This document shows, in pieces, positions 43,900 to 56,194 of a DNA stretch of 64,000 nt. Every line of letters begins with the position of its first letter. Within the stretch, counting starts at the first letter, position 1. The notes beneath the pieces were generated by a model. That model saw only the letters and a list, made by a program, of their open reading frames with translations. It was not told the origin of the DNA and did not search any database. This DNA is from Progne subis subis. Its lineage: Eukaryota; Chordata; Aves; Passeriformes; Hirundinidae. The translations under genes were made by a program, and so were the position numbers. The stretch is taken from the NCBI GenBank assembly GCA_022316685.1, contig JAKJHU010000995.1:1-64000 (forward strand), in the 5' to 3' direction.

Positions 43900-45660
43900 C
43901 CAAAAGGGTCTGAAATCTCCGGCACCGAGACCGAGATCAGCACCAGAACCGACACCAGCACCAAGACTGAGACCCACACCGGAACCGAGACCGGCACCGC
44001 TCTGGGACCGGCACTGGGACTGAGACCGAGACCAAACCCGGCACCAGAAGCGGTGCAGGGACCAAGACTGACACCAAGAGCGACACTGGGACCGGCACCG
44101 GGAATGCTTTGGAACCGGCACCGGCGGCGGGAGCGCTCCAGGACTGCTCCAGGACTGCGGCCAGAACCGAGACCGGGAGCACGCCAGGACTGAGACCAAG
44201 AGTGGCACCGGAAACCAGCACCGAGACTGGAACTGCTCCGGCACCGAGACTGAGATTGGCACTGGGAGCACTCCGGGACCAAGACCGGCACCGGCTCTGG
44301 TACTGGGAACGCTCTGAGACCGAGTCTGAGACTGAGACCAGGAGTGGAACGGGAAGCGGCACCGGCACCAAGAATGGCACCGCTCCGGGATCGAGATCGA
44401 CACCGGGACCGGAATCAGCACCGGGAGCGCTCCGGGACTGAGACTTGAGACTGGAGGCACCGGGACAGGGATCGGACCCCGAATCGCTCCGGGATTGGCT
44501 CCAGGATCGCTCCGGGACCGCCGCGTTCACTCTGGGGACCACTGCCTGTCTTGGTCCCGGAGTGCTCCCAGTGCCAATCTCATTCTCGGTCCCAGTACCA
44601 GAGCGGTGCCAGTCTCGGTGCTGGTTCCGGTGCCGGTCTTGGTCTCAGTCTTTGTCCCAGTGCCAGTTCTGTTGCCGGTTTCAGTCTTGGTCTCGGTCTC
44701 AGTCCCGGTGCCTGTGCAGTGCCGGTCTTAGTTCTGTTGTTGGTTCTGGTCCTAGTGTTGGCCCGGCTCCCGGAGCAGTGTCGGTGTCGGTTCTGGTGTC
44801 GGTTCTGGTCCCAGTGTTGGTCTCAGTGCCCGTCCCAGAGCAGCGCCGCTCTTGGTGCCAGGCTCAGATCCGGTGTCAGTCTCAGTCTTGGTGCTGGTGC
44901 CGGTTCTGGTGCTGATCTTGGTCTGAGTCTCGTTCTTGGTCTCAGTCACAGATTTTAGGCCACTTTGGGTAATTTTAGGCAAAACTGGGGACGATTAGGG
45001 GGGATTTCAGCAATCTTTGGATGATTGATTTTTTGTGAAGCCTGGTGGGTTTTAGGGTGGATTTTAGGTAATTTTTGATTACTTTAGTTCCATTTGGTTG
45101 ATTTTAGGCCAAATCTGGTGGGGCTATAGTCCTATTTGGGTGATTTTTAGATAAGCTGGGCAGTTTTAGGGTGGATTTTGGATCCTTTTAGATAAATTGA
45201 GGCCTATTTGGTTGGGGTTTAGACCCATTTGGGTGATTTTAGGCCAAATCTGGTGGGTTTTACAGTGGACATCAGGTCCCTTTGCGTGATTTTAAGCCAA
45301 ACCAGGTATTTTCAGAGTGGATTTTATGCCCTTGGGTGAGATTTAAGGGTGATTTGAGGGCATTTTTGCGTGGGTTTTCAACCAGTTTGGACAATTTTAC
45401 GCCTCCTTGGTTGGATTTTAGACTCCTTTGTATGATTTTAACACTATTTGGATGATTTTAGGCCAGATCATGGATTTAGGGTGGATTTTAGGCCCCTCTG
45501 TTATTGAAGTCTACTTTGTGGCGATTGCAAGCCTCTTTGGGTGATTTGAAGCCAAAAACCTGGTTGGGTTTAGGGTGGATTTTCAGCCCCTCTGGGTAAT
45601 TTTTTAGACCCTTTTGTGTGATTCTTAGCTAAAATGGGCCCTTTTAAGACCATGTGTTGC
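43900..45660 (+). repeat. Minisatellite spacer between divergent promoters
   Basis: ACCGAGACC-type repeats (43,915-44,520) are joined directly to GGTCTCAGTCTTGGTCCC-type repeats (44,530-44,950), lacking the 350-bp segment (10,240-10,600) that copy 1 has between them. Then comes the GGTGATTTTAGGCC AT-rich array (44,950-45,640), which continues past the point (45,380) where copies 1 and 3 carry an ERVL-like LTR. It separates the copy 2 promoter (minus) from the unit 5 promoter (plus). Confidence 0.8.
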
Positions 45661-45686
45661 CTTGGCCGCACTTTTTTCCCCTCAGA

Positions 45687-45800
45687 GTTCCCGCCCTTTC
45701 CTTGACCCCGCCCCTTTCCCCTCACAGTTCCCGCCCTTTCCTTGACCCCGCCCCTTTCCCCTCACAGTTCCCGCCCTTTCATTGACCCCGCCCTCACCGT
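45687..45800 (+). promoter_or_regulatory. Triplicated 40-bp GC-box unit of unit 5 promoter
   Basis: GTTCCCGCCCTTTC begins at 45,687, 45,727 and 45,767, an exact 40-bp period. Each full unit contains CCCCGCCCC, an Sp1-type GC box. The single-copy version is in the RAB4-like promoters (near 53,385). A GC-rich exon-like stretch ending CGCCATTCCGCAG|GTGCCC (about 45,955) follows. Confidence 0.7.
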
Positions 45801-46390
45801 TCGGGGTTCAGAACGGGGCAGGAGGAGATGGGGGGAGGAAGAGGCGGAGCAGCAGCAGGAGGAGAACAGGAGAGGAGGAATCGGGCGGCTCCAGTGCTCC
45901 CTGAACCCGCAGCACACTCGGGAGCATTGTCCGCCATTCCGCAGGTGCCCGGGGAGGGGGAGCTGTCCCCAAATATCCCGTGGCAGGGTCCCTGGGCTTT
46001 GGGTTTTTGTAGGGGGATATTTAGACCTTGCAGGGATCCAAAGTTGATCTGCAGATGGCCCTCGGGAGGACATCAGGAACTCCCCGGGATGTGTTTTTGG
46101 GGGGTCCCGTTGGCAGCAGAGCATGGTGGGGGACAGGGGGATGCAGTTGGGCTTCCCGGGCCGAGCCTTCCGAGCTCTGAGACTGGTGGGGGGACACCGG
46201 GTTTGGGGAGCCCCGGGAGAGCCACAGCTTCCCTAAAGGGGACCCTGGAGAAAGGAGAGCCCCAGAAGCACAAAGCAGGGAGCCCGAGAAGGGGGGAGAC
46301 CTGGGATTACCAGGACCCCGGCAGGGGCTGCTGGGGCTGGAGGGGTGGGATGGCTGGGAAAGGGGTTTGGGGGTCTTGGTGCTGGAAGTG
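45801..46390 (+). other. Unit 5 exon-like leader
   Basis: Sequence after the GC boxes resembles 860-1,350 of copy 1 (ATATCCCGTGGCAGGGTCCC, GGGTTTTTGTAGGG, GACATCAGGAACTCCCC). It is likely the transcribed leader of a fifth, diverged unit. No conserved protein is seen. Confidence 0.4.
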
Positions 46391-47619
46391 GCTGCTCCCA
46401 GTATGTGCCCAGTTACCCCTGCTGTGTGGTTCGACTTTCCTCGGCACTCCCAATATGAGCCCGGTCACTCCCAGTATGGGCCTGGTCTCTTCCTCTCATT
46501 CCTTGTCATTCCTTGTCATTCCTTGTCATTCCATATTGTGATTTCATTTACTCCCAGCACAGTCCCAGTTGCTCTCAGGTACTCCCACATTCGTCCAGTG
46601 TGTTCCCAGTTCTCCCAGTTGCCCCTAGCATAGTCCTAGGCACTCCCAGTAGATCCCAGTCTCTCCCAGCAGGGCCCCAGTCACTCCCACTTGCTCCCAG
46701 TGTCCCCAGCATGGTCCCAGTTTCCCCCAGCACATAGCCAGTCTCTCCCAGTTTCATCCCAGTCACTACCCCTATGGTCTCAGAAACTCCCAGTATATCC
46801 CAGTGTCCCTGGACATTCTCATAGTCATTCCCAGGCACTCCCAGTTACCTCAGTTTGGTTCACTTGTCCCCAGTTTTATCCCAGCTGCTCCTAGTTCCTC
46901 CCCGTGTGTCCCCACTTGGCTGCCACCATGGGCCTGATATCTCCCAGTAACCCCCAGTCAGGGTCCATTGACACCCACTCTAATCCCAGTATGATTGTAG
47001 TTACTCTCAATATGATGCCAGTCACTTGCAGCCTAATTCCAGTCACTCGCAGTCACTCGCAGTCTAATGCCAGTGGCTCCCAGTGTGATCCCAGTTGCTC
47101 CATTTCAATGCCAGCATGACCCCAGTAGCCTCCAGTATAATCCCAGTTGCTCCTTGTCTCTCCCAGTATATCCCAGTCACAGCCAGCATGCTCCCAGTCA
47201 CTCCCACCTCATCCCAGGTGCTTTCATCATGATTCCAGTTGCTCACAAAAACTTGTATTGAATCCCAGTATGATTCTCATCACCCTTAGTTTGATCCCAG
47301 TTCTCCCCAGCATGGACCCAGCTGTTCCCATGGTTATCCCGGTATGATCCCAGCTGCTCCAGCATAGTTCCACTTGTTCCCAGTTCCTGCCAGTATGATC
47401 CCAGTTTCCCCTGGAACAGTCCCAGTCCCTCTCAGCATGGTCCCAGTCACGCCCAGTTGCCCTCAGTGTAGATCCAGTCACTCCCAGTTTCCTGTAGCAT
47501 GGTCCCAGTCATTCCCAGCATGGTCCCAGCTGTTCCCAGTGTTGTTCCAGTCCCCCCCAGTATGGTTCCAGACCCTCCCAGTATATCCCAGTTGCACTCA
47601 GCATGTTCATCATCTCTTG
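46391..47619 (+). repeat. Decamer minisatellite of unit 5
   Basis: A degenerate ACTCCCAGTN array of about 1.2 kb, similar to but distinct from those in copies 1-4, ends abruptly at 47,610. No ZNF follows. Confidence 0.85.
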
Positions 47620-48061
47620 AAGTGGGTGTACACCCACCCCACACCTTTTCACCTTTCTTTGTTGAACAATTAGAACAGGAACAAAATGTGTGCTTTGGAG
47701 CAAAAGGAATCAGGTGAAACTTTAAACTGCCCATATGTTTTACCATCACTCAGGGTCTGCTGCTGCTGAAGGGCCTCTTTATCCCAGTGAGGGCTTGAAG
47801 AGCCTCTTCTGGATGAGGCTTTTCATGTTTATCTGAGAGGAAAGAAGGTTTAACTCCTGTTAGCCAAATCAGTTAGTCCAAGTGACTTGCTTTTAGTTTT
47901 AGAAAATTGCTGTTGACTTTAAGAGGAGTTGGCATGAGAGAAATCTGAAAGGTGGCTGTTAGTAATTTTTTGCATGAAAATACTTTGTGGAAATGCTGTA
48001 ACTGAAATGGTAGGATTTTTGCAAGAGAAAAATAAATATCTTGGTGCTTGCCTTTTTCTTT
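47620..48061 (+). other. Unique 440-bp linker
   Basis: AT-rich single-copy sequence lies between unit 5 and the right arm. No frame, repeat or element termini are recognised. It marks the centre-side edge of the right arm and includes the sequence that flanked the ERV-B target before insertion in the other arm. Confidence 0.4.
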
Positions 48062-50932
48062 GGAGGGTAAAAACAGCATGGAAATGATGATGAGTTTTAT
48101 GCAGAAAAAAATGTCAAATTATACCACATTTAAAATATCCCATTGCATTATATTGTAACTTCAGTGCACACCTGCAAAGAAGAGAGTTTCCTATTGTTAG
48201 GACTAAACTGTTGAGAGTATTTAAAAACAGTATTAGAATGGATATTTGTTTTAATGGTGACTATTTGTTGTGTCCGATTGTTGAAAGCATAATTTTGTGG
48301 TGAGTCCTTTCTGGGTTTTTTCTGCCTGTTGACCATCTGCATTCCCACGGGCAGTGGGCTGTGGCAGCGTGGCTGGGAGGGACGCCCGCCGCTCCCCGCG
48401 GCCATCCTGCCCGTGCTCTGCTCTCCGGGCCCGGTGTGGGGGGCGCGGCGCTGCTCGGGGCCCCTCAGGATGGGGTTACTCGTGGGAAGCGTAGAATAAG
48501 GACTTTACAATTAGAAATTGTACAGCAGGTATGTTTTCTGTCCAGCTGGGACACACGGGGGGATGTCTCCTCCAAAGCGTGCGTCCCTGGTCAGAGCAAG
48601 GTCCAGGTTTAAATACAAATTGATCTCACAAACCCACACCTCCCCACCCGCCCATTCCCCGCCTTCTCTCGCTTTGTATTCTAATTAGCTGTCACAGCTC
48701 CTGGTGCTCCTGAGCTGGGCTCTTGGGAGGAAGGCCGATGTCTTCCTCAGGTTGATCTTCGCTTCCGGGCAGGCACAGCGGAGGTTTGGCTCTTTTTCAG
48801 GTCACTTTGCTCTTGCCAAAAATTAGGAGCTTGATTTTGCTGGATTCAAGCCACAAAGTTCTGCTTTGTCTATTTGTGACAAATCCCTAGGTCCCGCTTT
48901 GCTGAGTTCCAACATTATACATCTTACCTGTATGACTTCTACTCAGTAACTACCTAACAACCAGGCTTCATAGCGAATCTTCTATGTGTTCTCAGTACAA
49001 GCTGTTTCTCTACTTCTACAAATCACCAAAACCTGCTTCAAAAATCTTGTATTTTTCTATCCATAAACATCCTCCGTATCACGTGTAGTTAGGTTTTTCT
49101 CTAGTACAGTCTCAGCGTACGAGGGCCCGCAGCAGACGGGAGCTGGGGCTGTTGTAGGAGCGGTGGCAGTGGCTGGTAGGGCTTTCCCAGCTTACAAGAT
49201 GTTGGCCACGCTTTACCGGGTGAATTTTGCTGTGCTGGGGGAGGCAGGGAACGCGGTGCCGCTTCTGTTGTGCTTTGTAGTTGCCTGAGGCTTCGCACGC
49301 TCCCCTCTCTCGCCGTCTCTGTCGCTGCTGCTGCGCTTTCGCAGAGGCTGGGCTGAGAGGGGGCACGCCGCTAGGAAGGGTCTCCCCGGCCCCAAACACC
49401 CGCCCCACTCGGCTCTGCCTGAGGCCACATGGTGCGGGGCAGCAGCAGCATTTTGGGATATTGTCAGGGTCCCCTCTTGGAGTCATGCACCCCCCACTCC
49501 CGAGTCAGCATCTCTGGATAAGGAAAAGGGGTTCAGTTGACCTGAAACATAACGAAACCAACTAGAAAGTTCTGTGTATTTCTCTTTGTAATTGGCTCAA
49601 TGCCAAGAGAGAAGCACCTGTTGGACCTTGTCACTGTCCTTCAAAGTTTGTACCTTTCCTTACTGGCAATTTGCCAGTGGAACCCACCTAGACTATTCAG
49701 TACTAAAGGGATTACACAAAAGAACCAAAGAGCTTTTTTTGGACTGCCGTAGCAGTGTCAGGATGGTCTCTGCACTGTGTTCGACTCGCATTTTATTTTT
49801 CTGTTTATGTTTACTATTTTCCTTTATTAAACCTTCTGTTTCACAAAGCATGTCCGGGGAAGTTGTCACGCTCCACGATTTAAGCCATTCCCCTGAAAGC
49901 TGGCAGGATGTGATGTCCCGCAGTCCCGGGTGCCGGCAGCGCCGGCCGCGTCTCCCATTCTCTCGGGGGCTGACTGCTGCGCTGGCAGAAACTCCGCTGC
50001 ACAGAGAGCACCTCCAGCCCACACTAAGGGAAGCACAAATGGAGACAGCCCAGCCCCATTCACTGCGGGGACAAGGACAGACATGAGCTGATGGCCCAAA
50101 TTCCCACCGAAAATGAGGACACACACCACCCGCCCCTTCCATAGCGGAGGAGCAGCAGCGAGGAGAGGAGGGCAGAGATGAGCTGATCCCCTCATCCCCA
50201 CCATAGACCTTGATCCTAGCCAAGAGCAAAAACAAAGGTGCGGAGACCCCACCAGAAACTCCGCTCCAGAGACCTCCTCCAGCCCATGGCCAAGGACAGC
50301 ACGAACAGAAACGACCCAGCCCCCATCCACTGCGGACGAGGAGGACAGACATGAGCTGACCCCCAGAGTGGAGGATGGAGATGAACCTGGCCCCCCTCAG
50401 GAAGCTGAGGAGGACGGAGAGCACCCGGTGCCTCTGTCCCTCTCACGCCAGGGGATTCTCAGGAGGTCACCCCAATGAATGGAGGGAGACAGGGACCATC
50501 CGACCCCCACATTTAAGGGAAGAGGACAGAGAGGAAGAGTGATAAGAGGGAGAGTGATCCTCCCTGGGCCTCCTCAGATCTGTGATAGTCGGAGAGCCCT
50601 GAAAAAGGGTGGGGGGGAAACAAGAGAGTGGCAGAGAGATTAAGTAGAAAAATCCAGGGATGATTCTCAGCACAGCTCTGCGCTTGGCTTTTTGCATTCA
50701 TTCTTCTCCCTCAGCCTTGCTTCCTTCTCCCTAGACCTGGGATTACTGGACAATGGTGTCACCTGAGCCTCAGCTCAAGGTCCCTGAGCTCAACTCACGG
50801 CCCAAAGTTCCCCTCAGGAGGCACATTCATGGAATCGGGGCTGGGTGTAAGGTCAGCGTTAAACGTGGCCTTGGGTTTAGGGCTGCGGCTTTAGGAAGGG
50901 TCTGGAACTGGGGCTGGATTTGAGGTCAGGGT
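48062..50932 (-). other. Right-arm tail (mirror of 11,984-14,860)
   Basis: In reverse it contains the LTR-like TATTTAAA region (48,300-49,000), the CpG block (49,095-49,540) and the diverged 130-150 bp tandem units (about 50,000-50,400). No additional gene is supported. Confidence 0.5.
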
Positions 50933-51487
50933 TGTGAAAAACGCCAATCACTTGTTTTAAATTTTTAAAAGTTCAGTAGTAATAAAAATGGTTATAAAAA
51001 TCGAATTCGGGTAATAAAGAAATGGAACAATTAGGGTTAGGACAATAGGAGACAATAAAAACAAAGTAACAGATGTCTGGGTGCCTTCCCGAGCAAAAAG
51101 CTCTGAAGAAGGAACCCGTTAACAAAGGAATATCTCTTAAAAGCAATAGCCTGTTGAATATTCATACATTTCATACATGATGCATAAATTCCATTCAAAC
51201 AAAGAGTTCTCTCTGGTTAGTGTCACTTATTTCCCCTTAATCTCTGTGGTGTCTTTTCGGGTCTGAGCAAAGCAGGAGAAGTTGGTCTCTTCTGATAAGG
51301 AATTAGTAAATTTTTTTTTTCTCTGAAGGATTTACATTTACGTATGGTTCATATATAAAAACTACATTTTAACTAAAAAACTACATTTACCATACTATCA
51401 AAACATTAATACAACTTTACTAATCAATAAAACATAACACATATAGTAAATATCTTGCATAGAGTCATATAATATGCTCTTTTCACA
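50933..51487 (-). mobile_element. ERVL-like solo LTR, right arm
   Basis: Reverse-complement counterpart of 11,429-11,983, with the same mismatched flanks and no target-site duplication. The rearrangement it marks therefore predates the arm duplication. Confidence 0.75.
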
Positions 51488-53300
51488 AAAGCCCACGCAA
51501 AAATGCCCTGAAATAACACTTCCATCTCACCCAAGGGCATAAAATCCACCCTGAAAATACCTGGTTTGGCCTAAAATCACCCAAAGGGAACGAAAGTCCC
51601 CTGTAAAAGCAACCAGATTTGGCCTAAAATCACCCAAATAGGTCTAAACCCCAACCAAATAGGCTTCAATTCATCTAAAATTATCTAAAATCTGCTGTAA
51701 AACTGCCTTGGTTATGCAAAAATCACACAAATTGGACTATACCCCATCAGATTTTGCCTAAAATCAACCAAATGGGACTAAAGTAATCAAAAATGATCTA
51801 AAATACACCCTAAAATTCACCATATTTGGCCAAAAATCAATCAAAGGTACCTAAAATCCCCACTAAGCGTCCCCAGTTTTGCCTAAAATCACCCAAACTG
51901 GCCTAAAATCTCCACAACCACAACCGAGACAGAGACCAAGACCAAGATCAGCACCAGAACCGGCACCAGCACCAAGACTCAGACTGACACCGGATCTGAT
52001 CCTGGCACCAAGAATGGCACTGCTCTGGGACCAGCACTGAGACCAACACTGGGACCAGAACCGACACCAGAACCGACACCGACACTGCTCCGGGAGCCGG
52101 GCCAACACTAGGACCAGAACCAATGACAGAACTGAGACCGGCACTGCACAGGCACCGGGACTGAGACCGAGACCAAGACTGAAACCGGCAACAGAACTGG
52201 AACTGGGACCAAGACTGAGACCAAGACCAGCACTGGAACCAGCACCGAGACTGGCACCGCTCTGGTACTGGGACCGAGAATGAGATTGGCACTGGGAGCA
52301 CTCCGGGACCAAGACAGGCAGCGGTACCGACACTGGCATCGGCACTGATCCGAGACCGAGACTGAGGCCGGGACTGAAACCGGGCCTGGCACCGAGCCTG
52401 GCAGCCCTGGAGTGTGTGCCATGCAGGACCAGACAGACTGGGATCATGCGGACTGGCACCTTGTAGGCTGGGATCGTACACACTGGGATCACACAGACTG
52501 GGATTTCACAGGCTGGCAGCGCATGGATCAGAACCACAGAGACTGGGATCATACAAACTGGGATCATATGGAGCGGGATGGCTGCAGCGGAACGACGCGA
52601 ACCGAGGCGGTCCCGCCCGGCCCAGGGCTCCCTCCCAGTGCCGCCCGGGTGTGCGGCCAAAACTGCCCGGAGCGAACGCGGCGGTCCCGGAGCGATCCTG
52701 GAGCCAATCCCGGAGCGATTCGGGGTCCGATCCCCGTCCCGGTGCCGCCTCCAGTCTCAAGTCTCAGTCCCGGAGCGCTCCCGGTGCTGATTCCGGTCCC
52801 GGTGTCGATCTCGATCCCGGAGCGGTGCCATTCTTGGTGCCGGTGCCGGTTCCCGTTCCACTTCTGGTCTCGATCTCGGTCTCGGACTCTGTTTCGGAGC
52901 GTTCCCGGTACCGGAGGCGGTGCCGGTCTTGGTCCCGGAGTGCTCCCAGTGCCAATCTCAGTCTCGGTGCCGGAGCAGTTCCAGTCTCGGTGCTGGTTTC
53001 CGGTGCCGCTCTTGGTCTCAGTCCTGGCGTGCTCCCGGTCTCGGTTCTGGCTGCAGTCCTGGAGCAGTCCTGGAGCGCTCCCACCGCCGGTGCCGGTTCC
53101 AAAGCATTCCCGGTGCCGGTCCCAGTGTCCCTCTTGGTGTCAGTCTTGGTCCCTGCACAGCTTCTGGTGCCGGGTTTGGTCTCGGTCTTGGTCCCAGTGC
53201 CAGTGCCAGTGCCAGAGCGGTGCCGATCTCGGTTCCGGTGTGGGTCTCAGTCTTGGTGCTGGTGTCGGTTCTGGTGCTGATCTCGGTCTCGGTGCCGGAG
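51488..53300 (-). repeat. Minisatellite spacer upstream of promoter, copy 3
   Basis: Mirror of 9,600-11,428: GGTGATTTTAGGCC array (51,488-51,900), ACCGAGACC-type array to 52,400, diverged 15-bp array (52,430-52,590), a bridge, and a GGTCTCGGTCCCGG-type array (52,700-53,300). Long frames such as 52,412-53,620 are repeat translations that run into the promoter. Confidence 0.8.
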
Positions 53301-53309
53301 ATTTCAGAC

Positions 53310-53628
53310 CCTTTTGGGTGATTTTAGGGCAAACCGAGCCCTTGGAGGAGGGCGCGTCCCCTTGGCCACGCCCACTCTCCTCCTCGTTCCCGCCCTTTCC
53401 TTGGCCCCGCCCCTTTCCCCTGCCGGGCCCTGCGCTTTCCCTGAGCCCGCCTCATTTCATTCCTTCCCTGCGCTTTCATTGGCTGCAGCTCTCTTCTCCA
53501 TGGAGCCCCGCCTATCTGCTGGCGCGTTGTCTCCGGCGCATGCGCAGACTGCTCGGAAGTTGCTTCCCCGGAGTGCCGCCATCTTTGTTCCTGGTCCCCG
53601 ACGGGGCTCCGCGTGTGTGAGACCTACG
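53310..53628 (+). promoter_or_regulatory. RAB4-like promoter and first exon, copy 3
   Basis: A CpG promoter with GC boxes (CCCCGCCCC near 53,405), inverted CCAAT (CATTGGCTGC near 53,476), NRF1 palindrome GCGCATGCGC (53,536-53,545) and YY1 motif GCCGCCATCTTTG (53,575-53,587). The exon ends GTGTGTGAGACCTACG|GTGAGG, with the donor at 53,629, a good consensus. The last codons read as SETYD-like RAB4 N terminus in the frame of the next exon, with the start ATG changed to GTG (53,613). An upstream ATG (53,500) opens a different frame. Confidence 0.7.
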
Positions 53629-53629
53629 G

Positions 53630-54418
53630 TGAGGCAATGGGGGATCTCTCGGGGATCCTGAGGGGTCTGAGTGCACCTGGGGGTCTCCCTAGGGGATTTG
53701 GGGGGTCTCTAGAGGATTTGGAGCGGTCTGGTGGTTCCTAACGGGATTTATGGGTGGCTATAGGGGCTCTCTAGGGGTCTGGGGAGTCTCTAGAGGGTCC
53801 AGAAGAGTCCGCAAAGGGGCTCATGGGGTTTCCTAAATGGGGCCGGGGGGTCTCTTAAGGGGCTTTGTTGGTTTGAGGGGTCTGTTAGGGATCCATAGGG
53901 GTCTGGGGGAGCCTCTAGCGGTTCCGGGGAGGTCTGGGGGTGTCTGTGGGTCCCTGTGGGGGATCTGGGGGGGTCTCTAGGGGCTCTGGGAGTCCCTGTA
54001 GGGGATTTGGTGTGGTCTGGGGTGGTCTATGGTGGTTTGGGGGTCTCTAGGGGGGATTTGGGGCGATCTCGGGGTGCTATAAAGGCTCTATAGGGGTCTG
54101 GGGGAGGCAATAAAGGGTCTAGTATCTCTATAGGGAAAATCTGAGGTCCTTCAAGAGAATTTTTTTGGAATTTTGGGCTCTGTAAGATGGATTCTTGGGG
54201 TCCAAATGTGGCAATTTTGGGTTTTCCATCAGGAAGTTTTTCACTGTTGGGGCAAATGCAGGAATTTGGGGAATTTCAGGTCCATCTGTGGGAATTGTGA
54301 GATCTCTAGAGAGATTTTTGGGGAATTTTGTGTCCACTCATGGGAAATTTGGGGAAATTTAGTTCCAAATATAGGAAATCTTGGCAATTTGGGTCCAAAT
54401 GTGGGAATTTTTTTCCAG
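53630..54418 (+). repeat. GGGGTCTCTAGGGG minisatellite, copy 3
   Basis: Intron between the RAB4-like exons. GGGTCTCTAGGGGATTTGG-type degenerate repeats extend to about 54,120, then GGGAATTTTGGGTCCAAA-type repeats to the exon acceptor. Confidence 0.8.
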
Positions 54419-54497
54419 ATTTCCTCTTCAAGTTCTTCGTGATCAGCAGCACCAGCACCGGCAAGTCCCACCTGCTGCAGCCCTTCATCAAGAGCAA
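54419..54497 (+). pseudogene. RAB4-like P-loop exon, copy 3
   Basis: A 79-nt block lies between TTTTTTTCCAG and GTGTTGG. The open frame reads DFLFKFFVISSTSTGKSHLL then QPFIKSK, matching RAB4B at 18 of 27 aligned positions by eye, including TGKS of the P-loop. It starts in phase 1 (compatible with exon 1) and ends in phase 2. The next plausible exon (57,553) starts in phase 2, so splicing joins it in frame to RQDFPFP...EEEAVRK of the ZNF. The donor is weak (CAA|GTGTTG). It is a RAB4 fossil exon or a ZNF leader exon. Confidence 0.75.
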
Positions 54498-56194
54498 GTG
54501 TTGGAAATTCTGGGAATTTTCAGGGAATTTGGGACTGCTGGGCAGTCAGGGGATTTGGGGGATTTTGGGGGGGATTTTTCTGTGCATTTCAAGGGTTTGT
54601 TTGGGGTTTTTTGTTTGTTTGTTTTTTCTTTTTTCTCATTTTCTGGGTGGCTTTTTGGGGTTTGGGGAATTTTTTGAAATTTGCAGAATATTATTGGCAT
54701 TTTTGGAGGAATTTTCAAGGTTTTTCTCTTGTTTTAACCATTTTGATGCTTTTTTTCAGTTTTCTTTTTTAATTTTGCTTTTCTGATGCAATTTTGGGCG
54801 ATTTGAGTTTTTGGAATTCCGTGTCCCTCCGGCCTCTCCTCCATACTGCAGCATTTTGGGGCATATCCTGTCAGTTTTGAGTCATTTTTGGTCACCTTTG
54901 GGCCACTTTGGGCAACTTTTGTGGCATTTTCTGTCATATTGAGAATTTGGGGCAATTTGGTGGCCTTTGGGGAACATTTGAGGGGATTTTTTCTCACTTT
55001 TGGGGACATTTTGTGTCATTGTGAGCCATTTTTGTAATTTTTGGGTACATTTCTAGTCATTTTTTGATCATTTTGGGGCCATTTTCTGCCACTTTTTGGT
55101 CTCTTGAGGGGTGTTTTTAGTGACTTTTGAGCCCTTCTTTGCTGTCTTCAGTCCCGGTCTCAGTGTTGATCTCAGCGCAGTCCAGGTCCCAGTGCCGGTA
55201 GCGGTGTCAGTCTTGGTCCCGGAGTGCTCCCAGTGCCAGTCTCAGTCTGGGTCCCAGTCCCGGAGCGGTGCCAGTCTCGGTGCTGGTTCCGGTGCCGGTC
55301 TTGGTCTCAGTCTTGGTGCCAGTGCCAGTTGTGGTGTCAGTTACGGTCTTGGTGTCAGTCCCGGTCCCGGTGCCTCTGTGGCGCCGGTCTCAGTTCCGGT
55401 GTACTGGTTCCGGTCCTGGTCCCGGTGCTGCAGCGGTGCCGCTCTCAGTTCTGGTGTCGGTTCTGGTGCCAGTCTTGGTCTCGGTGCCCGTCCCAGAGCA
55501 GCGCCGCTGTCGGTGCCGGTCTCGGATTCGGTGTCGGTCTCAGTCTTGGTGCTGGTGCCGGTTCTGGTGCTGACCTTGGTGTGGGTCTCAGTCCAGGTGC
55601 TGGAGATTTTAGGCCCATTTGGGTAATTTTGGGCCAAAGCGTGTTGCGTTGTGGTTTTTGGGAGTGGAGCTGAAGCCCAGAGCCGATAAGCCTCTGCGGT
55701 GGAAAGGCCGCTTGGGGAAGCTCAGGCGAAGCAGTCAAGCTCACACATGCACACACGGCACGTGGGCAGCTCAGCAAGGAGAGGCCAGAAGGCCTTGGCA
55801 CTGGATCAGTTCCAGCCAGGTTTATTTCCAGAAGCCCAAGGGGAATCCAGATTGGAAAGGGGAGCACGTGTGCCGGTCTGCAGCTGAAGTGTGAGCTTCA
55901 GCAGCCCAAGACCTTGAGGCACGGGGGCAGAGCAAAGGGCAGGAAAGGTCAGTGTCCTCTAGGGAAAACGGGGCCAGTCCCCGGGAACCCCAAAGCAATG
56001 GAGACACAGAGGAAAGGAGAAACCAAAGGGCCAGGGGAATCAGGGAGGGGAGAAACTGAGGCAAACCATCGTGTCCAGAGCCCCATTGGGAAGTTCTCTG
56101 TCTCAGGCTGGGCAGGTGACTCTATGATGTGTCCTGCCAAGGCCAGGCCCTAGGTATTATGGCAAGGGGCTGCAGGGACTCCACAGTCAGCATG
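54498..56194 (+). other. Intron block and minisatellites, copy 3
   Basis: A T-rich degenerate array (TTTTTGGTCATTTTGGG type) extends to 55,140, then a GGTCTCGGTGCCGG-type array (55,150-55,610) and a non-repetitive block to 56,190. Mirror of 6,616-8,316. Confidence 0.7.
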
